Assembly (NCBI GenBank): GCA_942491105.1 | Contig: CALNZX010000006.1 | Location: 124,001 to 188,000, forward strand | Length of the DNA stretch: 64,000 nt | Direction: 5' to 3' | From: JBBEAM01 sp942491105 | Lineage (GTDB): Bacteria > Pseudomonadota > Alphaproteobacteria > Kiloniellales > DSM-21159 | Part shown: positions 1-7,994 of the stretch, piece after piece | Position numbering within the stretch: position 1 is the stretch's first letter | Layout of the letters: each line of letters begins with the position of its first letter | The notes under the pieces: generated by a model | Database searches by the model: none | Seen by the model: the letters and a program-made list of their open reading frames with translations, nothing else | Told to the model about the DNA's origin: nothing | Translations under genes and position numbers: made by a program

Positions 1-17
1 CAGGACAAGCCACCGAA

Positions 18-548
18 TTAGGAGGCTGCGCCGTCCTCGTCCTCGCCGTGGTTCGGCAGATTCGGTGTCGGCCAGGGCTCGCCCATGTCTTCCAGGTGGA
101 CTCGCACCTTCTTGGCCTGCAGGCGGATCGCGGCTTCCTCCGCGAAGAGCAGAACGATCTCCCCCGCCTTGGCCTCGATGGTCAGCAGTTCCAGCAGCCG
201 GGCCTTGTCCTTGCGGTCGATACCGCGCAGCCGCGCCGCCTGGACCCCATCGAAGGTCAGCGCGCTATGCACCCGCTCGAACACCGGTCCTCCGCCCTCC
301 TCGGCGAAGGCCACGTCCTCGTCGTCCTGCTCGGCTTCGCGCCGCTGGACGGCCTCCAGGGCCGCCGCCGGACCTTCCTTGGGCAGACGCTCCCACTTGA
401 AGCGGTTGAACAGCAGCACGAAGCGCCGCTCCGCGGGCAGGTAGGCCATCTCCTTGACCGGCAGGATGGCGTCCTGCAGGACCGCGGCGATGACCTGCAG
501 ATCCTCGCTGTCGCGGGCCCGCAGCTTCATTCTATGGGTGTTCGGCAT
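18..548 (-). CDS. DUF2948 family protein
   Basis: A small cytoplasmic protein of about 176 residues with no signal peptide or membrane segment. It begins with the pattern MKLRARDSEDLQVIAAVLQDA and runs on as an alpha/beta protein, with a short acidic tail. This matches the DUF2948 family, whose biochemical role is unknown. It overlaps the 3' end of murA by 17 bases if the MPNTHR start is used; a second start six codons further in (position 530) would leave only a few bases of overlap. Translational coupling to murA is likely either way. In related alphaproteobacteria this gene often sits between murA and hisD, and only 17 bases of window remain beyond its stop, so hisD cannot be confirmed here. 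Confidence 0.85.
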   Translation of the reverse strand: MPNTHRMKLRARDSEDLQVIAAVLQDAILPVKEMAYLPAERRFVLLFNRFKWERLPKEGPAAALEAVQRREAEQDDEDVAFAEEGGGPVFERVHSALTFDGVQAARLRGIDRKDKARLLELLTIEAKAGEIVLLFAEEAAIRLQAKKVRVHLEDMGEPWPTPNLPNHGEDEDGAAS

Positions 549-1854
549 GATCCTCCGCCGGGGCCGCATTGGCGGCCTCCTCGCTCTTTTCGCGCCGGAT
601 CGCCGCGCCGCAGGCCGAGAGCTTCTCCTCCAGCCGCTCGTAGCCGCGATCCAGGTGATACACGCGGTTCAGCACGGTTTTCCCCTCGGCCGCCAAGCCG
701 GCCAGCACCAGGGAAACCGAGGCCCGCAGATCCGTCGCCATGACCGGCGCACCGGTCAGATGATCGACGCCGCGCACCAGCGCCGAGGCGCCGTGCACCG
801 TGACGTCGGCGCCCATGCGGGCCAGCTCGGGTACGTGCATGAAGCGGTTCTCGAAAATCGACTCGGTAATCATCGAGGCGCCCTCGGCGGTCGCCACCAT
901 GGCCATGAACTGGGCCTGCAGATCGGTCGGGAAGCCAGGAAAGGTCTCGGTCATGACATCGGTGCCGCGCAGCGGCCCGTTGCGCCGGCGCACCCGCAAG
1001 CCGCGATTGGTCTCGGTCACCTCGATGCCGGCGCGCTGCAGCACCTCGATGACGCTGCGCAGGTGCTCGGCGCGGGCGCCCAGCAGATGCAGGTTGCCGT
1101 CGGTGACCCCGGCGGCCATGGCGAAGGTTCCAGCCTCTATGCGGTCGGGGATGACCTCGTGGCTGGCGCCGCCCAGCGAAGGCTTGCCCTTGATGGTCAG
1201 GCTCGCCGTGCCGATGCCCTCGATCTCCGCGCCCATGGCGATCAGGCACTTGGCGAGATCGCCGACCTCCGGTTCGCGCGCGGCGTTGAGCAGGCGGGTC
1301 TCGCCCTCGGCCAGGGTCGCGGCCATCAGCAGGTTCTCCGTGGCCCCGACCGAGACCTGTTCGAAGACCACTTCGTTGCCCTTCAGGCCGCCGGGCGCCT
1401 TGGCGAAGACGTAGCCTTCCTTCAGCTCGATCTCGGCGCCGAGACGCTCCAGCCCGGAGAGATGCAGGTCGATGGGCCGGGTGCCGATGGCGCAGCCGCC
1501 GGGCAGCGAGACCTCGGCCTGGCCGCAGCGCGCCAGCAGCGGGCCGAGCACCAGCACCGAGGCGCGCATCTTGCGCACCAGATCGTAGGGCGCGCGGGTC
1601 GAGCGGATTTCCTCGGCGTGCAGGGTCAGGCCATAGCCGCCATCCGCCCCCTCCACGGCCTCGACACCGGCCCCCAGCTCCTCGAGCAGGGCGCGCATCG
1701 AGGCGATGTCGCCGAGTCGCGGCACATTGGTCAGGCGGAGAGGCTCGGCGCTCAGCAGGCTCGCGGCCATCACCTTCAGCGCCGCGTTCTTGGCGCCGGA
1801 GATGACGATGTCGCCTTTCAGCGGCTTACCGCCCTCGATGACGATACAATCCAA
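532..1854 (-). CDS. murA: UDP-N-acetylglucosamine 1-carboxyvinyltransferase
   Basis: MurA transfers enolpyruvyl from phosphoenolpyruvate to UDP-GlcNAc, the first committed step of peptidoglycan synthesis in the cytoplasm. The 440-residue product has normal family length. The N-terminus carries the K-N pair of the active site (SGAKNAALKVMAA, near residue 20), and the fosfomycin-target cysteine lies in PGGCAIGTRPID near residue 117. The two inside-out alpha/beta domains run the full length with no interruption. It lies just downstream of dcd on the same strand and is followed by the DUF2948 gene with an overlap, so the three probably share a transcript. The C-terminal tail (EKSEEAANAAPAEDHAEHP) is a low-complexity extension past the conserved fold. 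Confidence 0.97.
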   Translation of the reverse strand: MDCIVIEGGKPLKGDIVISGAKNAALKVMAASLLSAEPLRLTNVPRLGDIASMRALLEELGAGVEAVEGADGGYGLTLHAEEIRSTRAPYDLVRKMRASVLVLGPLLARCGQAEVSLPGGCAIGTRPIDLHLSGLERLGAEIELKEGYVFAKAPGGLKGNEVVFEQVSVGATENLLMAATLAEGETRLLNAAREPEVGDLAKCLIAMGAEIEGIGTASLTIKGKPSLGGASHEVIPDRIEAGTFAMAAGVTDGNLHLLGARAEHLRSVIEVLQRAGIEVTETNRGLRVRRRNGPLRGTDVMTETFPGFPTDLQAQFMAMVATAEGASMITESIFENRFMHVPELARMGADVTVHGASALVRGVDHLTGAPVMATDLRASVSLVLAGLAAEGKTVLNRVYHLDRGYERLEEKLSACGAAIRREKSEEAANAAPAEDHAEHP

Positions 1855-1866
1855 ACGCCCGTCCTC

Positions 1867-2421
1867 TTACAGCTTGGGCAGCGTCACGCCGCGCTGCCCC
1901 ATGTATTTGCCCTTGCGGTCCGCGTAGGAGACTTCGCAGGTCTTGTCCGCCTTGAGAAAGAGGAACTGGCAGGCTCCTTCGTTGGCATAGACCTTGGCCG
2001 GCAAGGGCGTGGTGTTGGAAAACTCCAGGGTCACATGCCCCTCCCACTCGGGCTCCAAAGGCGTCACGTTGACGATGATGCCGCAGCGCGCGTAGGTCGA
2101 TTTGCCAAGGCAGATCACCAGCACGTCGCGCGGCACCCGGAAGTACTCCACCGTGCGCGCCAGCACGAAGGAGTTCGGAGGTATAACGCAGACCGGCCCG
2201 GTTCGTTTCACGAAGGATTGCTCGGAGAAGGCCTTGGGATCGACGATGGCGTTGTCGACATTGGTGAAGATGTGGAATTCATCGGCCACCCGGGCGTCGT
2301 AGCCATAGGAGCTGAGCCCGTAGGAGATCGCGTTGCTGCGCTCCAGCCGGTCCACGAAAGGCTCGATCATGTTCTTGGTCTGCGACATTTCGCGGATCCA
2401 GCTATCGGGCAAGATCGGCAT
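1867..2421 (-). CDS. dcd: dCTP deaminase
   Basis: Deaminates dCTP to dUTP, feeding dTMP synthesis. I chose the start at MPILPDSWIREM, giving 184 residues, the usual length for the trimeric enzyme; the open frame continues 34 codons upstream but that stretch is Arg-rich and unlike the family. The active-site segment GKSTYARCGIIVNVTPLEPEW near residues 108-130 contains the conserved Ser and Arg, and the catalytic Glu lies in EGHVTLEFSN. The core NSFVLARTVEYFRVP segment is also typical. The gene precedes murA by 12 bases on the same strand. Confidence 0.96.
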   Translation of the reverse strand: MPILPDSWIREMSQTKNMIEPFVDRLERSNAISYGLSSYGYDARVADEFHIFTNVDNAIVDPKAFSEQSFVKRTGPVCVIPPNSFVLARTVEYFRVPRDVLVICLGKSTYARCGIIVNVTPLEPEWEGHVTLEFSNTTPLPAKVYANEGACQFLFLKADKTCEVSYADRKGKYMGQRGVTLPKL

Positions 2422-2432
2422 GGTCGGAAGGT

Positions 2433-2474
2433 CCCCTGAAGCTGCGCGCCGCCGCGCCCCCTGAAAGCTGCGCG
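2433..2474. repeat. short direct repeat in the dcd leader
   Basis: Two near-identical copies of CCCCTGAA(A)GCTGCGCG lie at 2433-2448 and 2458-2474, immediately upstream of the chosen dcd start, separated by 9 bases. They differ by one inserted A. The repeat could be slippage or a regulatory element; nothing else in the sequence distinguishes these. Confidence 0.5.
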
Positions 2475-2530
2475 ACCGGCTGTTTCTACTGATTCGGCGG
2501 AAAGCCCTCAAGCTTCCCGCCACCGGAGGC

Positions 2531-2728
2531 TCAGCCCCCGTTGTCTGTACCCTTGCCGCCCCCGCCCTTGCGCGAATCGCTCCTGGCGCGGGCCTGGGCC
2601 TTGCGCTTGCGCAGGTTCTCGCGCAGCGCCTTGGACAGGCGCGCCTGCTTGTCTCCCGCGGCCGCGTCCTGCGCGCCGGAAGCCTTACCTGCCGCCTGCT
2701 GGGGCGAAGAAGTGGTCTTGGCCGTCAT
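2531..2728 (-). CDS. small conserved basic protein of unknown function
   Basis: A 65-residue protein with a Ser/Ala/Gln-rich N-terminal half and a basic core, RLSKALRENLRKRKAQARAR (residues 30-49), then a Gly-rich tail. Small proteins with this LS.ALR.NLRKRK.QARAR core recur in alphaproteobacteria, which is why I accept the frame; no function is known to me. It may bind nucleic acid or simply be a basic helical peptide. It lies about 110 bases upstream of dcd on the same strand. Confidence 0.7.
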   Translation of the reverse strand: MTAKTTSSPQQAAGKASGAQDAAAGDKQARLSKALRENLRKRKAQARARSDSRKGGGGKGTDNGG

Positions 2729-2877
2729 GACGCGGCAATCTGAGCGGCGAATGCGGCGAGGTCAAGGCGTGACGCGGCCTGGCCGGCCGTAAAACGCACC
2801 GCAGAAAGACGTGAGAAGAGGCTTGCCATCGCCCGCCGTGGCTGGCATCTTCCGCGCCGCTCTCAAAGGCTTACGGG

Positions 2878-2952
2878 GCCGCCGTAGCTCAGGGGTAGAG
2901 CACACCCTTGGTAAGGGTGGGGTCGCGTGTTCAATTCACGCCGGCGGCACCA
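2878..2952 (+). tRNA. tRNA-Thr (anticodon GGT)
   Basis: The cloverleaf folds cleanly by eye. The acceptor stem GCCGCCG (2878-2884) pairs with CGGCGGC (2942-2948), the D stem is GCTC/GAGC, the anticodon stem CACCC/GGGTG encloses TTGGTAA with anticodon GGT at 2910-2912, and the T stem GCGTG/CACGC encloses TTCAATT. Discriminator A and an encoded CCA follow. The D loop is short (7 bases). The last 23 bases of this gene are repeated about 2 kb downstream, so it appears to have served as an integration target. Confidence 0.96.
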
Positions 2953-2953
2953 T
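2930..2953 (+). repeat. tRNA-Thr 3' end, left copy of the attachment-like repeat
   Basis: This 24-base segment (T loop to CCA plus one base) is matched at 4919-4942 with a single mismatch (G2940 versus C4929). Direct repeats of a tRNA 3' end are the usual scar of tyrosine-recombinase integration. The copy here keeps the T stem fully paired. Confidence 0.85.
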
Positions 2954-3080
2954 CAAATCTCTTGAAAACCCAAAGCCTCCAACTTGCTAGCCCGTCTGCG
3001 CCTCCAGCACGGAACGGCGGGAATTTCATGCCGTCTCCCTGTCGCCAGATTCGCGGCGTGTTCGCTACGAGCAATGTCAA

Positions 3081-4811
3081 TCAGTCACGTGGCAAGCCTG
3101 CACTCGGCAAACTTTCAAGCTCCGAACGCCAACGCGTACCGATGTAGCTCCCGCCGAACAGCGCCTCTACCGACTCCAGGGATAGGCCGGAGAACACCTT
3201 TCGAGCCTCTCGAATCCGTCCCTGCGCCGCCTCCTCGTCCCCTCGGCGCAGCTCTGCGAGCGCAATGAAGATGCTCGGCCACCACAAAGCGCCCGGTTCG
3301 GTTGTGGACCGGTCTAGCGCCGCTATCGCTTCAGCGAGATCCGATTCCTCGTCCCGCATTAGGAGGCCCAAGCCTTTGAAGAATAGGTGACTGGACCGGT
3401 ATGCGGATGACGGAGCTAACCGCAATGTCTGCTCCGCCTGGTCGATCAGAGCTTGCGGATAGCCGGCTGGGTCAGTCACCCATTCAGGGCGCGCGAAAGT
3501 GAACGCGACGGAGCGGCCATTGGGTGCTCCCCAGGCATTGTGATTGAGTTCTTCTATGCGGTCCGCCGCGTCCAGCGCCCGCCCGGTCTCCCCCAGCATG
3601 CCATAGATCACGGAAACCACGCCGTAGATGCTGGCGTTCCTGGGATCGAGCTTCAGAGCCTCGCGCGTCGCCTCTAGCCCGGTGACCAGCTGCTCGTGCG
3701 GAGGCCAGGCTCCTGAACACGCTTTCAGGAAGGCTGTAAGCCCCTTCTGCGTACGCGCTCCGATGTTGTTTTTCTCAAGCGCCATCGCCCGTTCCAGGAG
3801 AGAGTCAGCCTCGTCCAAGCTTTCGATGCGCCCCGTCGCCAGAAGCGCATTCGCCCGAATGCTGAGCTCGTGGGCGTTCAGGGTGCTGATCGGGCGTTCC
3901 TCCACGAGAGACTTCTCGTGCGCATCGATCTCAGGAGAAACGCTGGCGACCACGATCGCGGCCAACTCATCCTGCACGGCGAAGATGTCGTCCGTGGTCC
4001 GGTCCCACTTGTCCGACCAAAGCCGCCTTCCGCTCGGCGAATATGTAAGATGTGCCGTCAAGCGCACGCGCTGGCCCGCACCGCGGACCGAGCCGCCTAG
4101 TATATAGCGCGCGCCGGTCGCATCCCCGCGCTGCATCACTTTGAGCCAGCGAAACCGCGCGAGCTCCGTTTCCAAGTCTTCCGAAATGCCTTCGGTGAGA
4201 GCCACATGATCCGGGTTGTCTCCGGCGGCCGAAAACGGGGCGATGGCGATGGAGGTCACATCTGAGGATATCGGCTCTTCCTCCGCCGGGCCCAATTCGA
4301 TGCCGGGGGTTTCGCCGCGAACCCATACCCGAACGGGCCTGGCGATATTCTTGAGAGTCAACGGCCCTTTGTCGGCAAACTGGGAACGAAGCGTGCCATC
4401 GAGGCTCGACCAAACGGTGTCCGAGATGGCGAGGCCGCCAGGCGCGGCAAGCGCCTCGAGACGCGCCGCGACGTTCACGCCATCACCGAAGATGTCATCG
4501 TCTTCGAAGGTCACGTCGCCGAGATGGACACCGATCCGTAATGTCAGAGAAGCGCCCGCGTTCAAAGCCGCCTGAATGGCCAAAGCGCATTGCACGGCTT
4601 CAGCCGCGCTATCGAAGGAAACGAGCCAACCATCGCCGAGGCTCTTTACGATACGCCCGCCATTGCCAGAGACAGCCGGGCCGATAACTTCGCCGCGCAA
4701 CTGCCTTAAGGCATCGAGCGTTCGCGTCTCGTCCTCACCCATCATTCGTGAAAAGCCAACAACATCAGCGGCGAGGATCGCCGCAAGCCGCCGGACCGAC
4801 TGCTTATCCAT
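3081..4811 (-). CDS. class III adenylate/guanylate cyclase with TolB-like and TPR regions
   Basis: Expected to make cAMP (or cGMP) from a nucleoside triphosphate. The start chosen, MDKQSVRRLAAILAAD, begins 30 codons inside the longest open frame because the cyclase homology starts there, giving 576 residues. The catalytic domain occupies roughly residues 1-180: metal-binding Asp in AADVVGFSRMMGEDE, second Asp in KSLGDGWLVSF, and DGVNVAARLEALA. A TolB-like middle region follows (IAIAPFSAAGD..., WDRTTDDIFAVQDELA), then helical TPR-like repeats to the C-terminus. No membrane segment is evident. The multidomain layout is common in rhizobia and relatives. It is the only gene between the duplicated tRNA-Thr ends. 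The sensor input is unknown. Confidence 0.9.
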   Translation of the reverse strand: MDKQSVRRLAAILAADVVGFSRMMGEDETRTLDALRQLRGEVIGPAVSGNGGRIVKSLGDGWLVSFDSAAEAVQCALAIQAALNAGASLTLRIGVHLGDVTFEDDDIFGDGVNVAARLEALAAPGGLAISDTVWSSLDGTLRSQFADKGPLTLKNIARPVRVWVRGETPGIELGPAEEEPISSDVTSIAIAPFSAAGDNPDHVALTEGISEDLETELARFRWLKVMQRGDATGARYILGGSVRGAGQRVRLTAHLTYSPSGRRLWSDKWDRTTDDIFAVQDELAAIVVASVSPEIDAHEKSLVEERPISTLNAHELSIRANALLATGRIESLDEADSLLERAMALEKNNIGARTQKGLTAFLKACSGAWPPHEQLVTGLEATREALKLDPRNASIYGVVSVIYGMLGETGRALDAADRIEELNHNAWGAPNGRSVAFTFARPEWVTDPAGYPQALIDQAEQTLRLAPSSAYRSSHLFFKGLGLLMRDEESDLAEAIAALDRSTTEPGALWWPSIFIALAELRRGDEEAAQGRIREARKVFSGLSLESVEALFGGSYIGTRWRSELESLPSAGLPRD

Positions 4812-4918
4812 AACTGGAACCCTAGCCAACCGCCCCGAGTTGGACCATAGCTCATTCACTGGAGAAAGACCTGCCTTGTCGAGCGTAGGAACCGCGGGCA
4901 AGGCCGTGAAGCCAGGAA

Positions 4919-4942
4919 TTCAATTCACCCCGGCGGCACCAT
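4919..4942 (+). repeat. right copy of the tRNA-Thr 3' end
   Basis: Matches 2930-2953 in 23 of 24 positions. The mismatch (C4929) would unpair the T stem, consistent with this being the non-functional displaced copy. No other part of a tRNA is present upstream of it, so it is not a second tRNA gene. Confidence 0.85.
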
Positions 4943-4956
4943 TTTTCCCAGATCGC

Positions 4957-6078
4957 TCAGGTTTCCGCGTTGCGCCGCCCGGCGATAGCTCCGGCCAGGC
5001 GCCACAGCAGCCAGGTCGCGGCGATGGCGAGGTAGCCGTCCAGCGCGTAGTGCCAGGCGAGCAGCACCGAACCGAGCAGCATGACCGCCAGATAGAGCGC
5101 GAAAAAGCCGCGCAGCCAGCGCCCGGAGTCCCAGGCGGCGAGCAGGAACAGGAAGGCCGTGGCGATGTGCACGCTGGGCATGGCCGAGATGCCGCCGCCG
5201 GCGGCTAGCGCGCCGCTGCGATAGCTTTCCCAGAGATAGTCTTGCAGCAGCACCGCGATGCTGGGCGACTCCGCGTGAGCAGCGCGCAGCGCCTCGAGCA
5301 GCGGGCCGTAGGGCCCCGCCTGCCCCGTCACCTCGGCGAAGTATACCGGCCCGGCCGAGGACAGCAGGATCGCCGCCAGATTGCCAAGCAGCGCCCAGAT
5401 CAGGATATAGGCCGTGAAGAAGCGGATCCGCGCCCAGGCGCTGCGCGGCGCCCAGGCCTGCCACAGGCAGACGGCGCAGACCAGGAACAGCCAGGAGAAG
5501 TTGTAGATCGCGGCCAGGCTCGAGAGCAGCTGCGGCGAGTCCAGCAGCGGCCGCAGCAGCGCCCAGGGCTGCACCCCGAAGTGGACGATCCGGTCGGCCT
5601 CGGCCCAGAAGGCATCGAGCGCGAAGGGCCGGATATCCGGGATCATCCGCTTGACCGAGCTGTAGAGCGACATGGTCAGCGGCAACAGCAACAGCAGCGG
5701 CAGGGCGACGGTGAGGCGCTGTTTGCGCAGCAGTCCCGCCTTGACGGCCTCCAGCACCGCCGGAAGGCGGCGCCCCGCCTCCACGCCCCCGGCGCGCGCG
5801 CTGCGCAGAGCGCGCCAAGCCCACCACAGGACAGCGAGGCTGAGCAGCGCCACGGCGGCCTGCAGGAAACGGTCGAGGTAGGTGCCGAGGGTGAGCTGTT
5901 CCGTGGTGCCGAAAACCAGCGCCAGACCCAGCGCCGCCAGGCCGTAGAGCCCGATCAGCGGCCCCAGCACCCGCCAGGTGGCGCGGGTTTCCGGGCACGC
6001 CAGGACACGCGTCAGCACCCCGCTCCCTGCGGGGGCTACGGCGGTCGCGGCAATGCGGTCGGACTCGGTCGTGGCCAC
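4957..6078 (-). CDS. PAP2-superfamily membrane phosphatase/phosphotransferase
   Basis: An integral membrane protein of 373 residues with about eight hydrophobic segments. The C-terminal part carries the PAP2 signature: AMPSVHIATAF near residue 305 (the PS.H motif) and LAWHYALDGYLA near 345 (H...D motif). The arrangement resembles the inositolphosphotransferase/AUR1-like PAP2_3 branch, which acts on lipid phosphates at the membrane, but the substrate cannot be read from sequence. An N-terminal extension of about 120 residues with three further membrane spans precedes the core. It is the first gene past the island boundary and probably marks the resumption of the ancestral chromosome. Confidence 0.88.
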   Translation of the reverse strand: MATTESDRIAATAVAPAGSGVLTRVLACPETRATWRVLGPLIGLYGLAALGLALVFGTTEQLTLGTYLDRFLQAAVALLSLAVLWWAWRALRSARAGGVEAGRRLPAVLEAVKAGLLRKQRLTVALPLLLLLPLTMSLYSSVKRMIPDIRPFALDAFWAEADRIVHFGVQPWALLRPLLDSPQLLSSLAAIYNFSWLFLVCAVCLWQAWAPRSAWARIRFFTAYILIWALLGNLAAILLSSAGPVYFAEVTGQAGPYGPLLEALRAAHAESPSIAVLLQDYLWESYRSGALAAGGGISAMPSVHIATAFLFLLAAWDSGRWLRGFFALYLAVMLLGSVLLAWHYALDGYLAIAATWLLWRLAGAIAGRRNAET

Positions 6079-6164
6079 GGGGCAACTCCGGCGGATCGAG
6101 GACGCCGCAGTCTGCCCGGATTAGCCTTAAGATTTAGTTGAGAGCGAGGGCTACGCCACAGCGC

Positions 6165-6875
6165 TTAGCCCTTCGCCGCACCCAGCACCTTGGCCCGCGC
6201 CAGCGCCTTCTCGCGGCCGGCGGCGTCGAGCTGGCCTTCCAGGTCGGCGCGCAGCTTGGCGGCGCCGGGGGCGCCCTGGGCCTCGGCGAGGATCAGCCAG
6301 GCCAGGGCCTCGACGCTGTCGCGGGGCACGCCCCGGCCGAGCAGGTAGAGATTGCCCAGATTGCGGGCCGCCGCCGCTATGCCGCCGCGCGCGGCTTCCT
6401 TGTAGAGCGCCGCCGCCTTGGGCAGGTCGCGCGGCAGGCCGAGGCCGTTTTCGTAGAAGCGCGCGAGATTGAACTTGGCGGCGGTGACGCCCTGGGCGGC
6501 GGCCTTTTGGTACCACTGCGCCGCGGAGGAGACGTCGAGCTGCCCGGCGGCGCCGCTTTCCAGCAGCAGCGCGGTCTTGAACTGGCCCAGGGGATGGCCA
6601 CGCTCGGCCGCCACCGCGTACCACTCCAGCGCGCTGGACAGGCTGCGCTGGCCCTCCAGGCCCTGCTCGTAGAGCTGGCCCAGGCGGTAAGCGGCCTCGG
6701 CGTCGCCCTGCTCGGCGCGGCTGCGGAAATAGGGAATGCCGACGCGCTGCTCCCAGGGCGTGCCTTGCCATTCCTGGCCGGTCGGCGATTGCGCCTGCGC
6801 CGGAGCGCCCGCGAGCAGAGGCAGCGCGAGCAGCGCAGCGGCCAAGCCTGTCTGAATCTGGAAACCGACCTTCAC
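6165..6875 (-). CDS. secreted Sel1-repeat protein
   Basis: About 236 residues with an N-terminal signal peptide (hydrophobic core TGLAAALLALPLLAG, cleavage likely after AQA) followed by about four Sel1-like TPR repeats, for example AAYRLGQLYEQGLEGQRS and AKFNLARFYENGLGLPRD. I prefer a GTG start at 6875 because a G-rich ribosome-binding sequence precedes it and the signal peptide starts at once; ATG starts further upstream (6917, 6971) remain possible. Sel1 proteins act as periplasmic or cell-surface protein scaffolds; no partner is evident nearby. Confidence 0.82.
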   Translation of the reverse strand: MKVGFQIQTGLAAALLALPLLAGAPAQAQSPTGQEWQGTPWEQRVGIPYFRSRAEQGDAEAAYRLGQLYEQGLEGQRSLSSALEWYAVAAERGHPLGQFKTALLLESGAAGQLDVSSAAQWYQKAAAQGVTAAKFNLARFYENGLGLPRDLPKAAALYKEAARGGIAAAARNLGNLYLLGRGVPRDSVEALAWLILAEAQGAPGAAKLRADLEGQLDAAGREKALARAKVLGAAKG

Positions 6876-6973
6876 GAAACGCCCCCCGGATCGCTGTACC
6901 CCAAGCGCTTGCAGCATAAGTGCAAAGAAGCGGCAGGGAAAGGACGGGACCGGGGAAAAACCCGGCGGCAAAA

Positions 6974-7960
6974 CTACGCCTGACAGTCCACCACGACCCT
7001 GCCGCGCACCTGGCCCTTGAGGATCTCCCCGGCCAGGTCCGGCAGGTCGTCGAGGCTGGCCTCGACGATCATGGAGTCGAGCTTGTCCAGCGGCAGCTCC
7101 TGGGCGAGGCGGTTCCAGGCGGTCACCCGGTCGTCGTAGGGGCGCAGCACGGAGTCGATGCCGAGCAGCTTCACGCCGCGCAGCAGGAAGGGCAGCACCG
7201 TGGTCTCCAGGACATTGCCGCCGGCCAGCCCCACGGCGGCGACGGAGCCGCCATAGTCGACCTTGGTCAGCAGGTTGGCCAGGGTGGTGCCGCCGACGGC
7301 GTCGATGGCGGCGGCCCAGAGGGTCTTGTCCAGGGGGCGCTGCGGCGGCTCGGAGAGATCGGCGCGCGCGACGATCTCGGCGGCGCCCAGGTCCTTGAGG
7401 TAGTCATGGGTTTCCGGACGCCCGGTCGAGGCGGCGACCCGGTAGCCGCGCTGGGCGAGGATCGCCGTGGCGACGGAGCCGACGCCGCCGGCCGCTCCGG
7501 TCACCAGGATCGTGCCGGAATCCGGCGTGACACCCTGGGCTTCCAGGTCCATCACCGCGAGCATCGAGGTCAAGCCGGCGGTGCCGATGGCCATGGCGCG
7601 CCGGGTATCCAGCCCCGCGGGCAGGGGCACCAGCCAGTCGGCCTTGACGCGGGCTTTCTGGGCATAGCCGCCCCAGTGGTGCTCGCCGACCCGCCAGCCG
7701 GTCAGCACCACCTTGTCGCCGGGTTTGTAGCGGGCGTCGGCGCTCTCCTCCACCATGCCGGCGAAGTCGACGCCGGGGACATGGGGATAGGCGCGCACCA
7801 GACGGCCGATGCCCTTGATCACCATGCCGTCCTTGTAGTTCAGGGTGGAGTGCGCGACGGAGACCAGCACCTCGCCCTCGGGCAGCTGGCTCTCCTCGAG
7901 TTCCGCGATCTTGGCCGCGACCTTGCCGTCGGCCTCTTCCAGCAGCAGCGCCTTGAACAT
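6974..7960 (-). CDS. quinone oxidoreductase/acrylyl-CoA reductase family (AcuI/YhdH-like)
   Basis: A 328-residue zinc-independent medium-chain dehydrogenase/reductase. It shows the GroES-like N-terminal domain (TLNYKDGMVIKGIG, PGVDFAGMVEES), the Rossmann motif VTGAAGGVGSVATAIL near residue 155, and the family ending VRGRVVVD. The AcuI/YhdH branch reduces acrylyl-CoA to propionyl-CoA with NADPH. The start at MFKALLLEE removes 56 unsupported residues of open frame. It lies 34 bases downstream of a thiolase gene on the same strand, so a shared role in acyl-CoA metabolism is a reasonable inference. Whether the physiological substrate is acrylyl-CoA is uncertain. Confidence 0.9.
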   Translation of the reverse strand: MFKALLLEEADGKVAAKIAELEESQLPEGEVLVSVAHSTLNYKDGMVIKGIGRLVRAYPHVPGVDFAGMVEESADARYKPGDKVVLTGWRVGEHHWGGYAQKARVKADWLVPLPAGLDTRRAMAIGTAGLTSMLAVMDLEAQGVTPDSGTILVTGAAGGVGSVATAILAQRGYRVAASTGRPETHDYLKDLGAAEIVARADLSEPPQRPLDKTLWAAAIDAVGGTTLANLLTKVDYGGSVAAVGLAGGNVLETTVLPFLLRGVKLLGIDSVLRPYDDRVTAWNRLAQELPLDKLDSMIVEASLDDLPDLAGEILKGQVRGRVVVDCQA

Positions 7961-7994
7961 GGCGTCCTCCGTGATGTTTGAGACTTGGAGCGGC

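Larger units (their letters stand above)
2953..4942. mobile_element. putative minimal genomic island at tRNA-Thr, integrase absent
   Basis: About 2 kb lies between two copies of the tRNA-Thr 3' end. It holds a single gene, the adenylate cyclase-TPR gene, and about 130 bases of apparently empty DNA on the tRNA side. The coding region uses noticeably more A/T at third positions than the flanking murA or PAP2 genes. No integrase, excisionase or transposase remnant is visible, so this is either a decayed island or one mobilised in trans. The boundary is taken from the repeats, not from comparison with an empty site. Confidence 0.65.

Noticed and set aside
4919..4942. A second tRNA gene at the right-hand repeat
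   Set aside because: Only the T-loop-to-CCA portion is present and one stem position is mismatched; no D or anticodon arm precedes it.
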